Shown here one piece after another: positions 44,426 to 53,026 of a DNA stretch of 64,000 bases. How positions within the stretch are numbered: position 1 is the first letter of the stretch; every line of letters begins with the position of its first letter. The notes beneath the pieces are model-generated. The model made no database searches, was not told the origin of the DNA, and saw nothing but the letters and a program-made list of their open reading frames with translations. The position numbers were made by a program, and so were the translations under genes. Origin of the DNA: Actinomadura latina NBRC 106108. Its GTDB lineage: Bacteria; Actinomycetota; Actinomycetes; Streptosporangiales; Streptosporangiaceae. The stretch covers positions 124,001 through 188,000 of the forward strand of contig NZ_BCQS01000003.1 in NCBI RefSeq assembly GCF_001552195.1. Reading direction: 5' to 3'.

Positions 44426-44856
44426 TGCCTGCCCCCAAATGATCAGCCATGTTGGCGCCCGGTCATCCTCGTCGCGATCGTCCCGGCGGCGTTTCGACCG
44501 AGCGATATCAACACGCTTGGGATGCCTCAGAGTTGAAGTTCGCAGCTCGGACGACCGGGTTCTCGGAGTTGCATCAGTACCCGTTGATGCTAGCGGTCGG
44601 GGGCTCGTGTCCATGTTGGAAGGAGCGGCAGGCCGGATGTGGCCTCGGGTACCCGCAATCGGCGGCACCGTGACATCGAAGCTGTTGGTGCTTAGTCTCG
44701 ATCCACCGATGGTGAAATCGAGGTCGATCTTTCGGCCGTTTCGGGAGGACGGTCGAGTTATCGACCGCTCGCGGGTAGGGGTGATCGGCTGGTCTGTCCA
44801 GCTTTTCCACGTGTTCGGTTCCGGTCGGGCCCGCTCGGGCGGTGGATAGCGGCAGG
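44426..44856. other. Upstream region of the helicase gene, cut by IS1380
   Basis: 431 bp with no supported gene. On the minus strand the frame of the helicase stays open but reads as low-quality sequence, so it is probably leader or promoter DNA. The IS1380 end lies somewhere near its right edge; I could not define the terminal repeats. Confidence 0.3.
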
Positions 44857-46257
44857 TCAGATGCTGTCGGGTGGGGTGTGGAGGGTGGTGAGCAACTGCT
44901 GCCAGGTGTCGGCCCAGGGCCAGTTGCGGGGCAGGTGCAGGATCAGGCGGCGGGCCGAGCGTGCCAGCCGGGCGGGGAAGTTGACCAGGTGGGCGCGGAT
45001 GGTGTCGGTGGTCGCGCGGGTGTGGAAGGCCGAGGCCAGCGCGCCGGCGGCGCGTAGCAGATTGAACGACATCGCCCACAACAGGGTCAGCCAGGCGGCG
45101 TTGGCGTTGAAGTGGCCGGAGGGCAGGTGGGCCAGCGGTACGGCCTTGCCGTCGGCGATGACCTGCTCGATCACGGCGTGGTGGCGGTGGTGCCGCTCGG
45201 CCTGCAGCGTCTGGAACGGGGTGTCGGTGAGGAACGGGTGGTAGCGCCAGGCGGGGAACAGTTCGCCCTGCTCCCCGACGGTGGCGGGTTTGGCCAGGTC
45301 ACGGACACGCCGCACGATCAGCCGGGCGGTGACCTGCTCGCTCTTCCTGCGTTCGGTGAAGGCGGTGTAGGCACTGATCTCGGCGACCTGGGCGTCGAAG
45401 ATGAGTTCGCCGGTGTCGGGATCGAGCACACCGGTGGGGTAGCGGATCTGCCGCCCCGCATCCTCGTCGATGGCGGCGATGGCCCGCTTGATGGACGGGT
45501 TCATGCCGGTGGTGATCGAGAAGCAGGTGTCGGTGCGGCGGCAGGCGGCCACCACATCGGCGTTGTAGAACTGCGAATCGGTGCGCAGCACCCGAAGCCC
45601 GGTGGCGGCGGCCTGGGTCGCGGTGGCCAGTGTCTCGGCGACGAAGCGTTCGGCGCCGCGGGCGTCGGCGGCCTTGCCCCGGCGCAGCCGCACCCCGGCG
45701 ATGACCGGGCGGGCGATCGGGGTGCAGATCGTGGCCAGCAGCGGATGCAGAGTGCGCACACCCTTGAATCGCCCGATCTGCGTGCCCTGCTTGGCCCGGC
45801 CGAACACCTGCTTGTGGGTGGAGTCGACGTCGATGAAGGCGACCTGATCGGCGCCGGGCAGCAGCGGCGCCCGCCTACTCAGTTCGCTCAGAAACCGGCG
45901 GTGCACCGCGTGCAGCTGCAGGACGTGGCCGTGGGTGAACGACCGCAGGAACATACCCAGCGTAGAAGGAGCACGGAGCTGCTCGAACGCGACCGGCATC
46001 GCCGCGTGCCGCAGCCTGTCGGCGTCATCGATGCTGTCGGCCCCGGCGCACATCGCCGCGACCAGCGACATCACCTTCGCCGCCGGATTGGCGCCGCCGC
46101 CATTGCCCGAACCGGTGATCCGCACCGCGGTATCGACCAGGTCGGGCAGACCGGCCCGCTCCGCGAGCCGGACCACCGGTACCAGGCCCGCATCGGCGAT
46201 TAGGTTGTCCTCGTCGAACACCGAAGAGACCGCCGCGGCGGCATGAGATGATTGCAC
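44857..46257 (-). CDS. IS1380-family transposase, intact
   Basis: 466 residues. Typical blocks: LVPVVRLAERAGLPDLVD, DADRLRHAAMPVAF, RAPSTLGMFLR, FIDVDSTHKQVFGRAKQG (first D), LRTDSQFYNADVVAACRR (second D), and near the C-terminus HHRHHAVIEQVIADGK…AHLPSGHFNANAAWL. Full length for the family. It is inserted between the helicase gene and the XRE gene, which run in the same direction and may once have been neighbours. Followed upstream by about 100 bp to the XRE gene end. Confidence 0.94.
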   Translation of the reverse strand: MQSSHAAAAVSSVFDEDNLIADAGLVPVVRLAERAGLPDLVDTAVRITGSGNGGGANPAAKVMSLVAAMCAGADSIDDADRLRHAAMPVAFEQLRAPSTLGMFLRSFTHGHVLQLHAVHRRFLSELSRRAPLLPGADQVAFIDVDSTHKQVFGRAKQGTQIGRFKGVRTLHPLLATICTPIARPVIAGVRLRRGKAADARGAERFVAETLATATQAAATGLRVLRTDSQFYNADVVAACRRTDTCFSITTGMNPSIKRAIAAIDEDAGRQIRYPTGVLDPDTGELIFDAQVAEISAYTAFTERRKSEQVTARLIVRRVRDLAKPATVGEQGELFPAWRYHPFLTDTPFQTLQAERHHRHHAVIEQVIADGKAVPLAHLPSGHFNANAAWLTLLWAMSFNLLRAAGALASAFHTRATTDTIRAHLVNFPARLARSARRLILHLPRNWPWADTWQQLLTTLHTPPDSI

Positions 46258-46359
46258 TTACGGGATGCCTCGCTGATCGTGCGTGATGAAGCCTTCGACA
46301 AGCCCATCATCGCAGGTCACGGGGCATCCCATTTGTCCTTTCCGCGATCCGAACAACGG

Positions 46360-46749
46360 TCAGCCGGTGGATCGAGGATTAGCCCGAAACGCCCTTTTCG
46401 CGGCTTCGACAGTCCGAGCTAGGTCGGTGATGTCAGCGTCTTGGAGTTCAAGGGTGAGCTTCACCCACTCTTTAATCCAATGGTCGCGCTTCGCGACCAT
46501 CGGGGATTCGATGTACTCGAAGCCGGCGACGTGGAGCAGGGTCCATGGGTCTAGGTTGAGATGTTCCTTCTCGGCTGCAAGACCGAGGGTGACGACTTCG
46601 TGGTGTCTGGGCTGGCCCTGGGCGCGCCCCTTGTCCCAGTCGGTGACGCGCTGGTAGGTGACGCCGGCCCATTCGGCGATCTGGGTGTTGGTGATCCCAG
46701 GCACCTGCTCGCGAAGGTAGGTGACGAGAGCTCGTCCGTTAGCTGGCAT
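46360..46749 (-). CDS. XRE-like helix-turn-helix regulator
   Basis: 129 residues. HTH: NTQIAEWAGVTYQRVTDWDKG at about residues 20–40, a lambda-repressor-type pair, then a helical C-terminus (EVVTLGLAAEKEHLNLDPW, WIKEWVKLTLELQDADITDLA). ATG 46749 lies 6 nt after TACAGT (leaderless). It is on the same strand as, and upstream of, the helicase–nuclease gene, with only IS1380 between; it may regulate that system. Confidence 0.75.
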   Translation of the reverse strand: MPANGRALVTYLREQVPGITNTQIAEWAGVTYQRVTDWDKGRAQGQPRHHEVVTLGLAAEKEHLNLDPWTLLHVAGFEYIESPMVAKRDHWIKEWVKLTLELQDADITDLARTVEAAKRAFRANPRSTG

Positions 46750-46755
46750 GTCCGG

Positions 46756-46761
46756 ACTGTA
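46756..46761 (-). promoter_or_regulatory. Candidate -10 box (TACAGT), leaderless XRE gene
   Basis: TACAGT on the minus strand ends 6 nt before ATG 46749. Confidence 0.45.
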
Positions 46762-46804
46762 GAAGCATCAGCGTACGCAGCGCCTGGACGGCGGGGATGT
46801 GGCC

Positions 46805-46845
46805 TGAGACGGCCACCCGGATCACAGGGGGCGTGGGCCTTCTCA
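46805..46845. repeat. Paired IS256-like terminal sequences without a transposase
   Basis: TGAGACGGCCACC (46805–46817) equals the first 13 bases of the IS256 left end at 40288, and GGCCTTCTCA (46836–46845) equals the last 10 of its right end at 41618. They lie in the same mutual orientation but only 18 bp apart. It looks like the two ends of a related element after an internal deletion. The surrounding 46750–47192 has no supported gene. Confidence 0.6.
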
Positions 46846-47192
46846 GTGGCTTGAGATGCTCAGCCGCCTTGCCGCATAGGCGCCAGAATGCCTCTAACCC
46901 TTTGAGCATGCGGATCCTATTAGGGCATCTTGAGGATAGCGTCATCTCCGGTCGTGATGGCGGGAAGCGGCTTAAGAGCTTGGATCGGTATGGTCGTCAA
47001 GCGGCTGGTGCTCTTACTCAGCCTGAATCCACCGCGTGAATTCCGGTAGCCGTTCTCGTCGGGTTGGGCTGTTTCAGGGCGTGGCGTGGCTGCCGCCCGC
47101 TGGTCGGCGGCTTGTCCACAGGTTCGGAGTCGGTGGATGAGGCGGGGTGACCGTGATGGTCGTCGAGTGCGCGGTGACCGGATTGGGGTTGG

Positions 47193-48589
47193 TCAGGCCG
47201 TTGCTGCCGGTGGTGGGCGGACGGCGTCGAAGACCGCCTGCCAGGCGGGTGCCCAGGGCCAGTGCTCGGGCAGGTGCAGGGTGAGGTGACCGTGTCCGTG
47301 CCGGGTCAGGCGGGCTGGGGCGTCGACCAGGTGGCGGCGTAGCGTGGCGCCGCGGGCCCGAGCGTGGAACGCGCTGGCCAGGGTCCCGGCGGCGCGCAGC
47401 AGGTTGTGGGTGATGGCCGCGCAGGTCAGCCATGCTGCGTTGGCCGCGAACGTCCCGGACGGCAGGTGCGCCAGGGGGCCGTTGGTCAGATCGGCGAAGG
47501 TCTGCTCGATGGCGCCGGCGTGGTCGCGGTGCTGGGCCTCGGCCTGCAGTGTCTGGAACGGGGAGTCTGTGAAGACCGCGTGGTGGCGCCAGAGCCGGAA
47601 CAGCTCGTCCTGCCCGGCGGCGGCCTCGGGGTTCAGCCGTTTGACCCGCCGGACGATCAGGCGGGCGGTGACGGCTTGGCCCTTCTTGGAGGCGAACGCG
47701 GTGTAGGTGATCTCGGCGACCTGGGCGTCGGAGATCCACTGCCCGGACTCCTCGTCGAAGATCGCGTTGGGGTACTTGATCGCCGTCCATGCGTCCGCCG
47801 GGATCGCGGCCTTGATCTTGGGGTCCATTTTCGCGTGACCGAGAAGCATGCGTCGGCGCGGCGGCACGCCGCGATGACCTTGGCGGAGTAGAACGCCGAG
47901 TCGCCGCGCATCACCAGCAGGCCGGTGGCCCCGCACGCCCGGCCGGCGCCGAGTGCCTCGGCGGCCAGGGCGTCGGCGCCGCGTGAGCTGGAGGCGATCC
48001 CGCCCCGCAGCCTGGTCGCGACCACGACCGGGGCGGCCAGCGGCGTGCACAAAGTCGCGGCCAGGGTGTTCAGGCCGCGGACCAGCACACTCTTGCCTTG
48101 GATCTTGGTGTGGCCGAACCCGGCGCCCTGCTTGCGGGCCGAGAACACCCGGCGCTGCATCGAGTCCACGTCCAGGAAGGCCAGCTGATCGGCGCCTGGC
48201 AGCAGCGGGGTGTGCGCTGCCAGCCGTACCAGCAGTTCCCGTCCTGCCTTCTCCAGTTGCCGGACGTTCCTCCAGCGCAGGCAGCGCAGGAAGGAGCCCA
48301 GCGTGGACGGCGCCCGGATCCCGTCGAAGACGCGGGTCATGCCGCCGTGGCGCAGCACGTCCAGGTCATCGATGGAGTCGGCGCCGGCGGCCATCCCCGC
48401 CACGATCGAGGAAACCTTCGCCGCGGCACCGGCTCCGCACCGGTGCCCGACTCGGACATGCTCGGTCACCAGGCCCGGCAGGCCGCATCGCTCGGCCAGC
48501 CGCATCACCGGGACCAGCCCCGCACATGAGATCAACCGCTCGTCATCGAACACCACATGCGTCTTGCCGACAGTGTGAGACAATTGCAC
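47193..48589 (-). pseudogene. IS1380-family transposase, frameshifted
   Basis: The N-terminal part (from LVPVMRLAERCGLPGLV to RADACFSVTRK) and the C-terminal part (MDPKIKAAIP… to WPWAPAWQAVFDAV) are in different frames. The switch is at a run of four A (T on the plus strand, 47828–47831); five would restore VTRK-MDPK and the exact length of the intact copy at 44857–46257. Apart from this, the gene is complete. A one-base deletion is the simple reading; slippage on the A-run is a less likely alternative. It is clearly diverged from the other IS1380 copy. Confidence 0.9.
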
Positions 48590-48759
48590 TTACGACGTGC
48601 CCTCTCGATCCGGGTGCATGGAAGCGTAGGAACTCCCATCCTCCCAGGTCGGAGGGCATCGTCACGTCCAGGGCATCTTCACCACCGAATGCCAAGCGGT
48701 GGATTCAGGCTCAGAGCCTCTTGTATACCTCCGCGGTGTCGTGTGGAGCAAGCACGTCG

Positions 48760-48765
48760 TACGGT
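48760..48765 (+). promoter_or_regulatory. Candidate -10 box (TACGGT), leaderless FkbM gene
   Basis: TACGGT ends 7 nt before ATG 48773. Confidence 0.45.
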
Positions 48766-48772
48766 TGGCGGT

Positions 48773-49531
48773 ATGGGGTCGAACCTGCCCGCTGGGTGCG
48801 ATCTGGTCGCGTATGGCGGGAACGCCGAGGACGTTGTGTTGGTGCGTGCTTTCGGCGACCGGCCCGGGGGATTCTTCGTGGATGTTGGGGCCGGAAACCC
48901 GGTTCAAGGGTCGCTGACCAAGAACTTGGTGGATCGGCTTGGATGGCGGGGGGTCAACATTGAGCCGCTGCCCGAGCGGTTCGAGAGCTTGCGGGCTGCT
49001 CGGCCGGGTGATGTGACGCTGGACGTGGCGATCGGGGAGCGGCCCGGTCTGGCGAGCTTCTTCCGGATCGTTCCAGGGCCGGGGAAGACCGGTGGCGGCG
49101 GCCTGAGCACGCTGGAGCGGGACGTGCTGGCGTTGCACTTGGCCGATGGATGGCGGTGTGAGGAGCTGCGCGTCGAGGTGACGCGGCTGGAAACGGTGCT
49201 GTCGGAGTACGCGCGGCCGGGGTTTGATCTTTTGAAGGTGGATGTCGAGGGGGCTGAGGCGTCCGTGTTGGCCTCAGCGGATCTGGCGGCGTGGCGGCCG
49301 CGGGCGATCGTGATCGAGGCGACGGTGCCCTTGACCTCGCGTCCCAGCCATCACGAGTGGGAGCCGGGCGTGCTGGCGGCGGGGTATGAGTTGGCGCTGT
49401 TCGACGGGCTGAACCGGTTCTACGCGCGTGACGACGAGCCTGAGCTCCGTGAGCAGTTGTCGGTGCCGGCCAACGTGCTGGACAACTACATCCCGTATCG
49501 ATGGGCGGTGCGGCTGGGCCTGGCGGTTTAG
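48773..49531 (+). CDS. FkbM family SAM-dependent methyltransferase
   Basis: 252 residues. SAM-binding motif FFVDVGAGNPVQGSLTKNL at about 34–52, acidic end of strand 2 in VNIEPLPERFESLRAAR, and the FkbM signature DLLKVDVEGAEASVLASAD at about residue 140–158. Family members O-methylate sugars, polyketides or other small molecules. The acceptor is unknown. Sits alone between an IS1380 relic and the convergent STAND gene, whose stop overlaps its own by 4 bp. Confidence 0.9.
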   Translation: MGSNLPAGCDLVAYGGNAEDVVLVRAFGDRPGGFFVDVGAGNPVQGSLTKNLVDRLGWRGVNIEPLPERFESLRAARPGDVTLDVAIGERPGLASFFRIVPGPGKTGGGGLSTLERDVLALHLADGWRCEELRVEVTRLETVLSEYARPGFDLLKVDVEGAEASVLASADLAAWRPRAIVIEATVPLTSRPSHHEWEPGVLAAGYELALFDGLNRFYARDDEPELREQLSVPANVLDNYIPYRWAVRLGLAV

Positions 49532-51861
49532 AGGCTCAGCTCGTCTTCCACTAGCGCCAGGAGGTCTGGATCGTTGTCGCGCAGATGACGGGCTATCCAC
49601 TGGCCGTCTGTGTCGGATAGTCCCAGTGCGACGGTATCGATGAGGCGGCGCAACAGCATGAGCGGAAGCAAAGCGTTCAGGGCAGCGCGATCGGCTTCGC
49701 CATAACCCTCCAGGAGTGGTTCGGCCGACCCGCCGTGTGGAAGGTCTACGGCAAGCGCCCAGGCCAGGTCGAGCATCGGCGGGCCCTGTTCGACGGCGCC
49801 GGGGTCCAGGACGCCGGTGAGGGTTTCACCATCGAACAGCGCGTTATGGCCGACGGCAACGTCCCCGTGGATCGGCGTCATTGGCATCGCTTCGCAGGCG
49901 TCGCTGAGACGTTGGGCGATAGCGGGGTAGGCGTGGGGGACGGCGCGACGTGTCCAGCCGAGCAAGACGCCGAGCACTCCGGGGTCGTCCAGCCGCAGGC
50001 CGGCGGCCGGGCTGTGCGAGTGCCACGAGCGCAGCATGCTTCCCAGTGCGCGCTGCTGCTCGAAGGTCGGGTGGTCGTTGTGTGTTCCGGGTAGCCGTTC
50101 GAGGACAGCCCACCAGGTGCCGCCAGGGGCGGTGCCGTAGTCGAGGAGCTGCGGGGCCGGGATGCCGGTCGCGGTGCGGAGTTGCTCCAGGTGCAGGGCG
50201 GTCTCCAGACGCTCGTGGGCGCGGCGCTGGAGCTTGATAACAGTGCGTTCCCCGTTGATGATCCCGTCGTCGGCTTGCTGGACGGGCGGCCCATCGAATG
50301 CCGGAGAGGCGGACGCCGACCGCACAGTGCGATCGAGGACATCGCCGGGTAGCCGGTTGGTGGGGATGAACGCCTCTCGGTCAGCCACGTCGAGCGGTGC
50401 GCACACACTACGGTGCTGGCGCCGGAGCCGGTCTAGGGGCTCCTTCCAACGCTGTAGGGCTGTGTCGGTGCTGTCCAGCCATTGCAAGGCCGCATCCCGG
50501 GGGGCGGGAATGCTGGCCCACCAACTGGTCACTTGGACCCAGACGGGTAGGCACTCGGGTTGCGGACCTTGGGCGGAGGCGGCGAGCCGCGTGGCGATGG
50601 CCGTGGCTTGGTCGATGCGTCCGTCGGCGGCGTACTGCAGTACCCGGATGGCTTCCGCGGGGGTGAGTTCCCCCGTGGCGCCGAGCTCTTCGTACTGGCG
50701 GGCTGCGCTTTCCAAGAGGTTTGCGCCTTGCGTGTGCTCGCCGCGTAGGGCGTGGGCCATGGAGGCGGCCAGGTCGCACTGGGCCACACCGATCAGTTCC
50801 CCGACGGCGGAGTTGAGGTCGCGGGCGCGGGGGACGAGGGCGAGGGTGCGATTGGGGTCGTACCACATCAGTGCGAGGGCCAGGTGGCGTAGGGCGCGGG
50901 CTTCCCACAGAGGCGTTCCCGCAGCTTGGGCGGCTTCCAGCGTGGTCTCGAAGAGGCGGGCGGCGTCGGCGAAGCGGGCGTTGTGGATGTAAATGTGGCC
51001 GAGCATGTCGGCGACACGGATGCGGTCGAGGCCTTCGTCGGTGGCCTTGTCCATCAGTTCGGCGACCTGCCGGTAGTCACCGCGGCGAAGGGCGTTGTCG
51101 GCCAGGCCGAATAGAGCGCTCGCGCCGATTAGCGAGCCGTCGGGCGTGATCGCCGACAGGTGACCGATCGCTTCGTTCAGGTGTCCGGCGACGTGGGCGC
51201 GGGTGCCCAGCTCCCAGCGGTAGTAGTCGGCGAATGGGTCGGTGGACTCGGGCGTTGCGTGCTCACCGACCAGCCTCTGCATCGCCTGGTAGCGGTCCTC
51301 GGCGTTGAGGTCGCCGCGGGTGGTCAGCCGGGCGACGGCGGACAGGCGCGTGAGCTCGGGTATCGCTTCCGGCGCGGGTAGGGACGCCAGGACCTGCCAG
51401 TGGCCGGCGACGCTCAGGCTGTAGGCGAGGTCGGCCAGCACTGGCGGCAGTACGTCGTGCTCGATCGCAGCACGCAACAGCAGTAAGAACGCGGCGACGG
51501 TCCGGCGGCTCCGCTCAGCCAGCGAGGCCGACTCTTCCTCGTCCCAGATCGACAGCGCGACCTTCGCGAGGTGGCTGATGGCGCGCTGCAGATGTTCACG
51601 GCGCTCGCCGAGCGTCCATCCATCGGGGGTGTGGGCGTCGCAGTCCAGGACACTGCGGCGCAGGTTGTCGTGCAGCCGATAGGCAGGCCACACCGACTCC
51701 TCGCGCCGCACGAACGGGCGGGAGGTGAAGGCCTCGATGCGCCGGCGGCGTATGCCCGGGAGCATCGCCTGCAGCAGGTCGGCATCGAACGCTTCGAGCA
51801 GCGCGGCGGCACGCAGGAGGTCACGGTCGGTCTCCGACAGGTCCCTCATCGTCCGCAGCAC
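49528..51861 (-). CDS. Helical-repeat and APH-like kinase domains, 3' part of the split STAND gene
   Basis: 777 residues from GTG 51861, overlapping the 5' part by 41 bp. The first 130 residues complete the STAND region (LRAAALLEAFDADLLQAML; YRLHDNLRRSVLDCD). TPR-like repeats follow (LFGLADNALRRGDYRQVAELM; LGHIYIHNARFADAARLFE). The last 250 residues form an aminoglycoside-phosphotransferase-type kinase: Lys543 in TVIKLQ, hinge VLERLPG, catalytic loop HGDVAVGHN (665–673) and metal Asp in GVLDPGAVEQ. All catalytic positions are present, so a working kinase is likely. No Shine-Dalgarno precedes GTG 51861. Confidence 0.85.
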   Translation of the reverse strand: MLRTMRDLSETDRDLLRAAALLEAFDADLLQAMLPGIRRRRIEAFTSRPFVRREESVWPAYRLHDNLRRSVLDCDAHTPDGWTLGERREHLQRAISHLAKVALSIWDEEESASLAERSRRTVAAFLLLLRAAIEHDVLPPVLADLAYSLSVAGHWQVLASLPAPEAIPELTRLSAVARLTTRGDLNAEDRYQAMQRLVGEHATPESTDPFADYYRWELGTRAHVAGHLNEAIGHLSAITPDGSLIGASALFGLADNALRRGDYRQVAELMDKATDEGLDRIRVADMLGHIYIHNARFADAARLFETTLEAAQAAGTPLWEARALRHLALALMWYDPNRTLALVPRARDLNSAVGELIGVAQCDLAASMAHALRGEHTQGANLLESAARQYEELGATGELTPAEAIRVLQYAADGRIDQATAIATRLAASAQGPQPECLPVWVQVTSWWASIPAPRDAALQWLDSTDTALQRWKEPLDRLRRQHRSVCAPLDVADREAFIPTNRLPGDVLDRTVRSASASPAFDGPPVQQADDGIINGERTVIKLQRRAHERLETALHLEQLRTATGIPAPQLLDYGTAPGGTWWAVLERLPGTHNDHPTFEQQRALGSMLRSWHSHSPAAGLRLDDPGVLGVLLGWTRRAVPHAYPAIAQRLSDACEAMPMTPIHGDVAVGHNALFDGETLTGVLDPGAVEQGPPMLDLAWALAVDLPHGGSAEPLLEGYGEADRAALNALLPLMLLRRLIDTVALGLSDTDGQWIARHLRDNDPDLLALVEDELSL

Positions 51862-53026
51862 CAGCTCGGGGAAACCCGAGTCCGAACACCTCCGGGGGTG
51901 GCGTCTGACCGCGCGCGAGGTACTGCCCGTACAGGCTCGCCGACAGGTCCAGATACAACGGTGACCCGCCGGATCCGGCGATCATCTGGTTCCGCACCGC
52001 CTCGTCGATCGCGGGGCGGTCGTCCACGGTCAGCCGGGTCGTCAGATATTCATTCGCGGACACCGGATCGAAGCCGTCCAGTCTGAGCTGGACCGGTCCG
52101 GCGAGATCGGGCCAACGGTGCGCGCCGCCGTAGGTCAGTCCAAGGGCACGAACCGGGTCGTGCCAGCCCAGCGGCAACCGGCTGGCCGCCAGAAACGCCA
52201 CGTTCGGCATCAGGTAGACCAACCGCGACACCAGGTCCTCCAGTCCGCCGCGCTCGGACGGCAGCCCTTGGACGATCTCCAGGGTGTCGAGAACGCACAC
52301 CGCGAGTACGGGCCTCTTGGTGCGGGCGCGTTCCAGGTCGGCCGACAGCAGAACGGGCATGTAGCCGAGCATCCGGTCGGGGTCGGGCTCATCAAGGATC
52401 GGGTCGAGCGCGGGCAGCTCGTTACGCAGTGACTTCAGCTTGGCCTTCTGCGCAACGGTGCGTCCGAGCTTGTCCAAGACCTGATAGGTGACGCTGATCG
52501 CGCCGAACCCACCGAGGAGCTGATCGAGGGTCCCGCTCACCTGATCCGCTGCCCGCCTTCCGTCCACCGACCCCTTGCCGAGGAAGGCGGCGAGCGACTC
52601 ACCTGGATGCTTGCGCTCCCAGTAGAGGGCCAACGCGACGTCGAACGTCGGCCAGCTACGCGCCAGCGGCCCCAACCCGGCCCGGACGCGCAACAGCAGA
52701 GACTCGAAGCTGGAGGTGTCGGGGTCTGCGAAGTCCAGGACGGTGCACGCCCGGTTCTTCGGAAGCCCGTCCAGCTTTCCCTGAACCGCGAGGTCGGCGA
52801 CGTGACGCGTCAGCGTGGACTTGCCGATGCCGCCCTCTCCAGCCACCGCGAGGATGTTGACCGCGGGCCGCTGGAAGTCCATTAGCGCCGGGACAGGCCA
52901 CTCACGTGCGGAGTGCTCGATCAACCAGCGATGACATCGACCGATCTGCTCTTCCCGGTTGGTGAACACCTCATTGGCGGCGAACGGCGCCTCAGGCCCG
53001 TAGCCGAAAAACTGATCGATGCTCAC
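51821..53026 (-). CDS. STAND/NB-ARC-like P-loop NTPase, 5' part of a split gene
   Basis: 401 residues as annotated. Walker A AVAGEGGIGKSTL at 61–73, a Walker B-like strand VLAVCVLDTLEIVQG, a sensor FLAASRLPLGW, and a C-terminal winged-helix/ARM-type start (YLTTRLTVDDRPAID; GGSPLYLDLSASLYGQY). At GLGFP the frame runs into RAGAADDE… and stops after 19 residues. With one C fewer in the CCCC at 51868–51871 it continues as FPELVLRTMRDLSETDRDL into the next frame, the normal course of such a protein. See the 49528–51861 gene. Confidence 0.85.
   Translation of the reverse strand: MSIDQFFGYGPEAPFAANEVFTNREEQIGRCHRWLIEHSAREWPVPALMDFQRPAVNILAVAGEGGIGKSTLTRHVADLAVQGKLDGLPKNRACTVLDFADPDTSSFESLLLRVRAGLGPLARSWPTFDVALALYWERKHPGESLAAFLGKGSVDGRRAADQVSGTLDQLLGGFGAISVTYQVLDKLGRTVAQKAKLKSLRNELPALDPILDEPDPDRMLGYMPVLLSADLERARTKRPVLAVCVLDTLEIVQGLPSERGGLEDLVSRLVYLMPNVAFLAASRLPLGWHDPVRALGLTYGGAHRWPDLAGPVQLRLDGFDPVSANEYLTTRLTVDDRPAIDEAVRNQMIAGSGGSPLYLDLSASLYGQYLARGQTPPPEVFGLGFPRAGAADDEGPVGDRP
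51865..51880 (-). other. Frameshift site with hairpin in the STAND–kinase gene
   Basis: On the coding strand CTCGGG, TTTC, CCCGAG form a perfect 6-bp stem, and the extra base lies in its TTTCCCC. CCC-C is a sequence on which +1 slippage can occur. A +1 shift here joins both parts into one protein of about 1,165 residues. A plain one-base insertion (mutation or sequencing error) would look the same. Confidence 0.5.

Noticed and set aside
44830-46340. Terminal inverted repeats of the intact IS1380
   Set aside because: GCAGGTCA occurs near both sides but in the same, not inverted, orientation, so the ends were left undefined.
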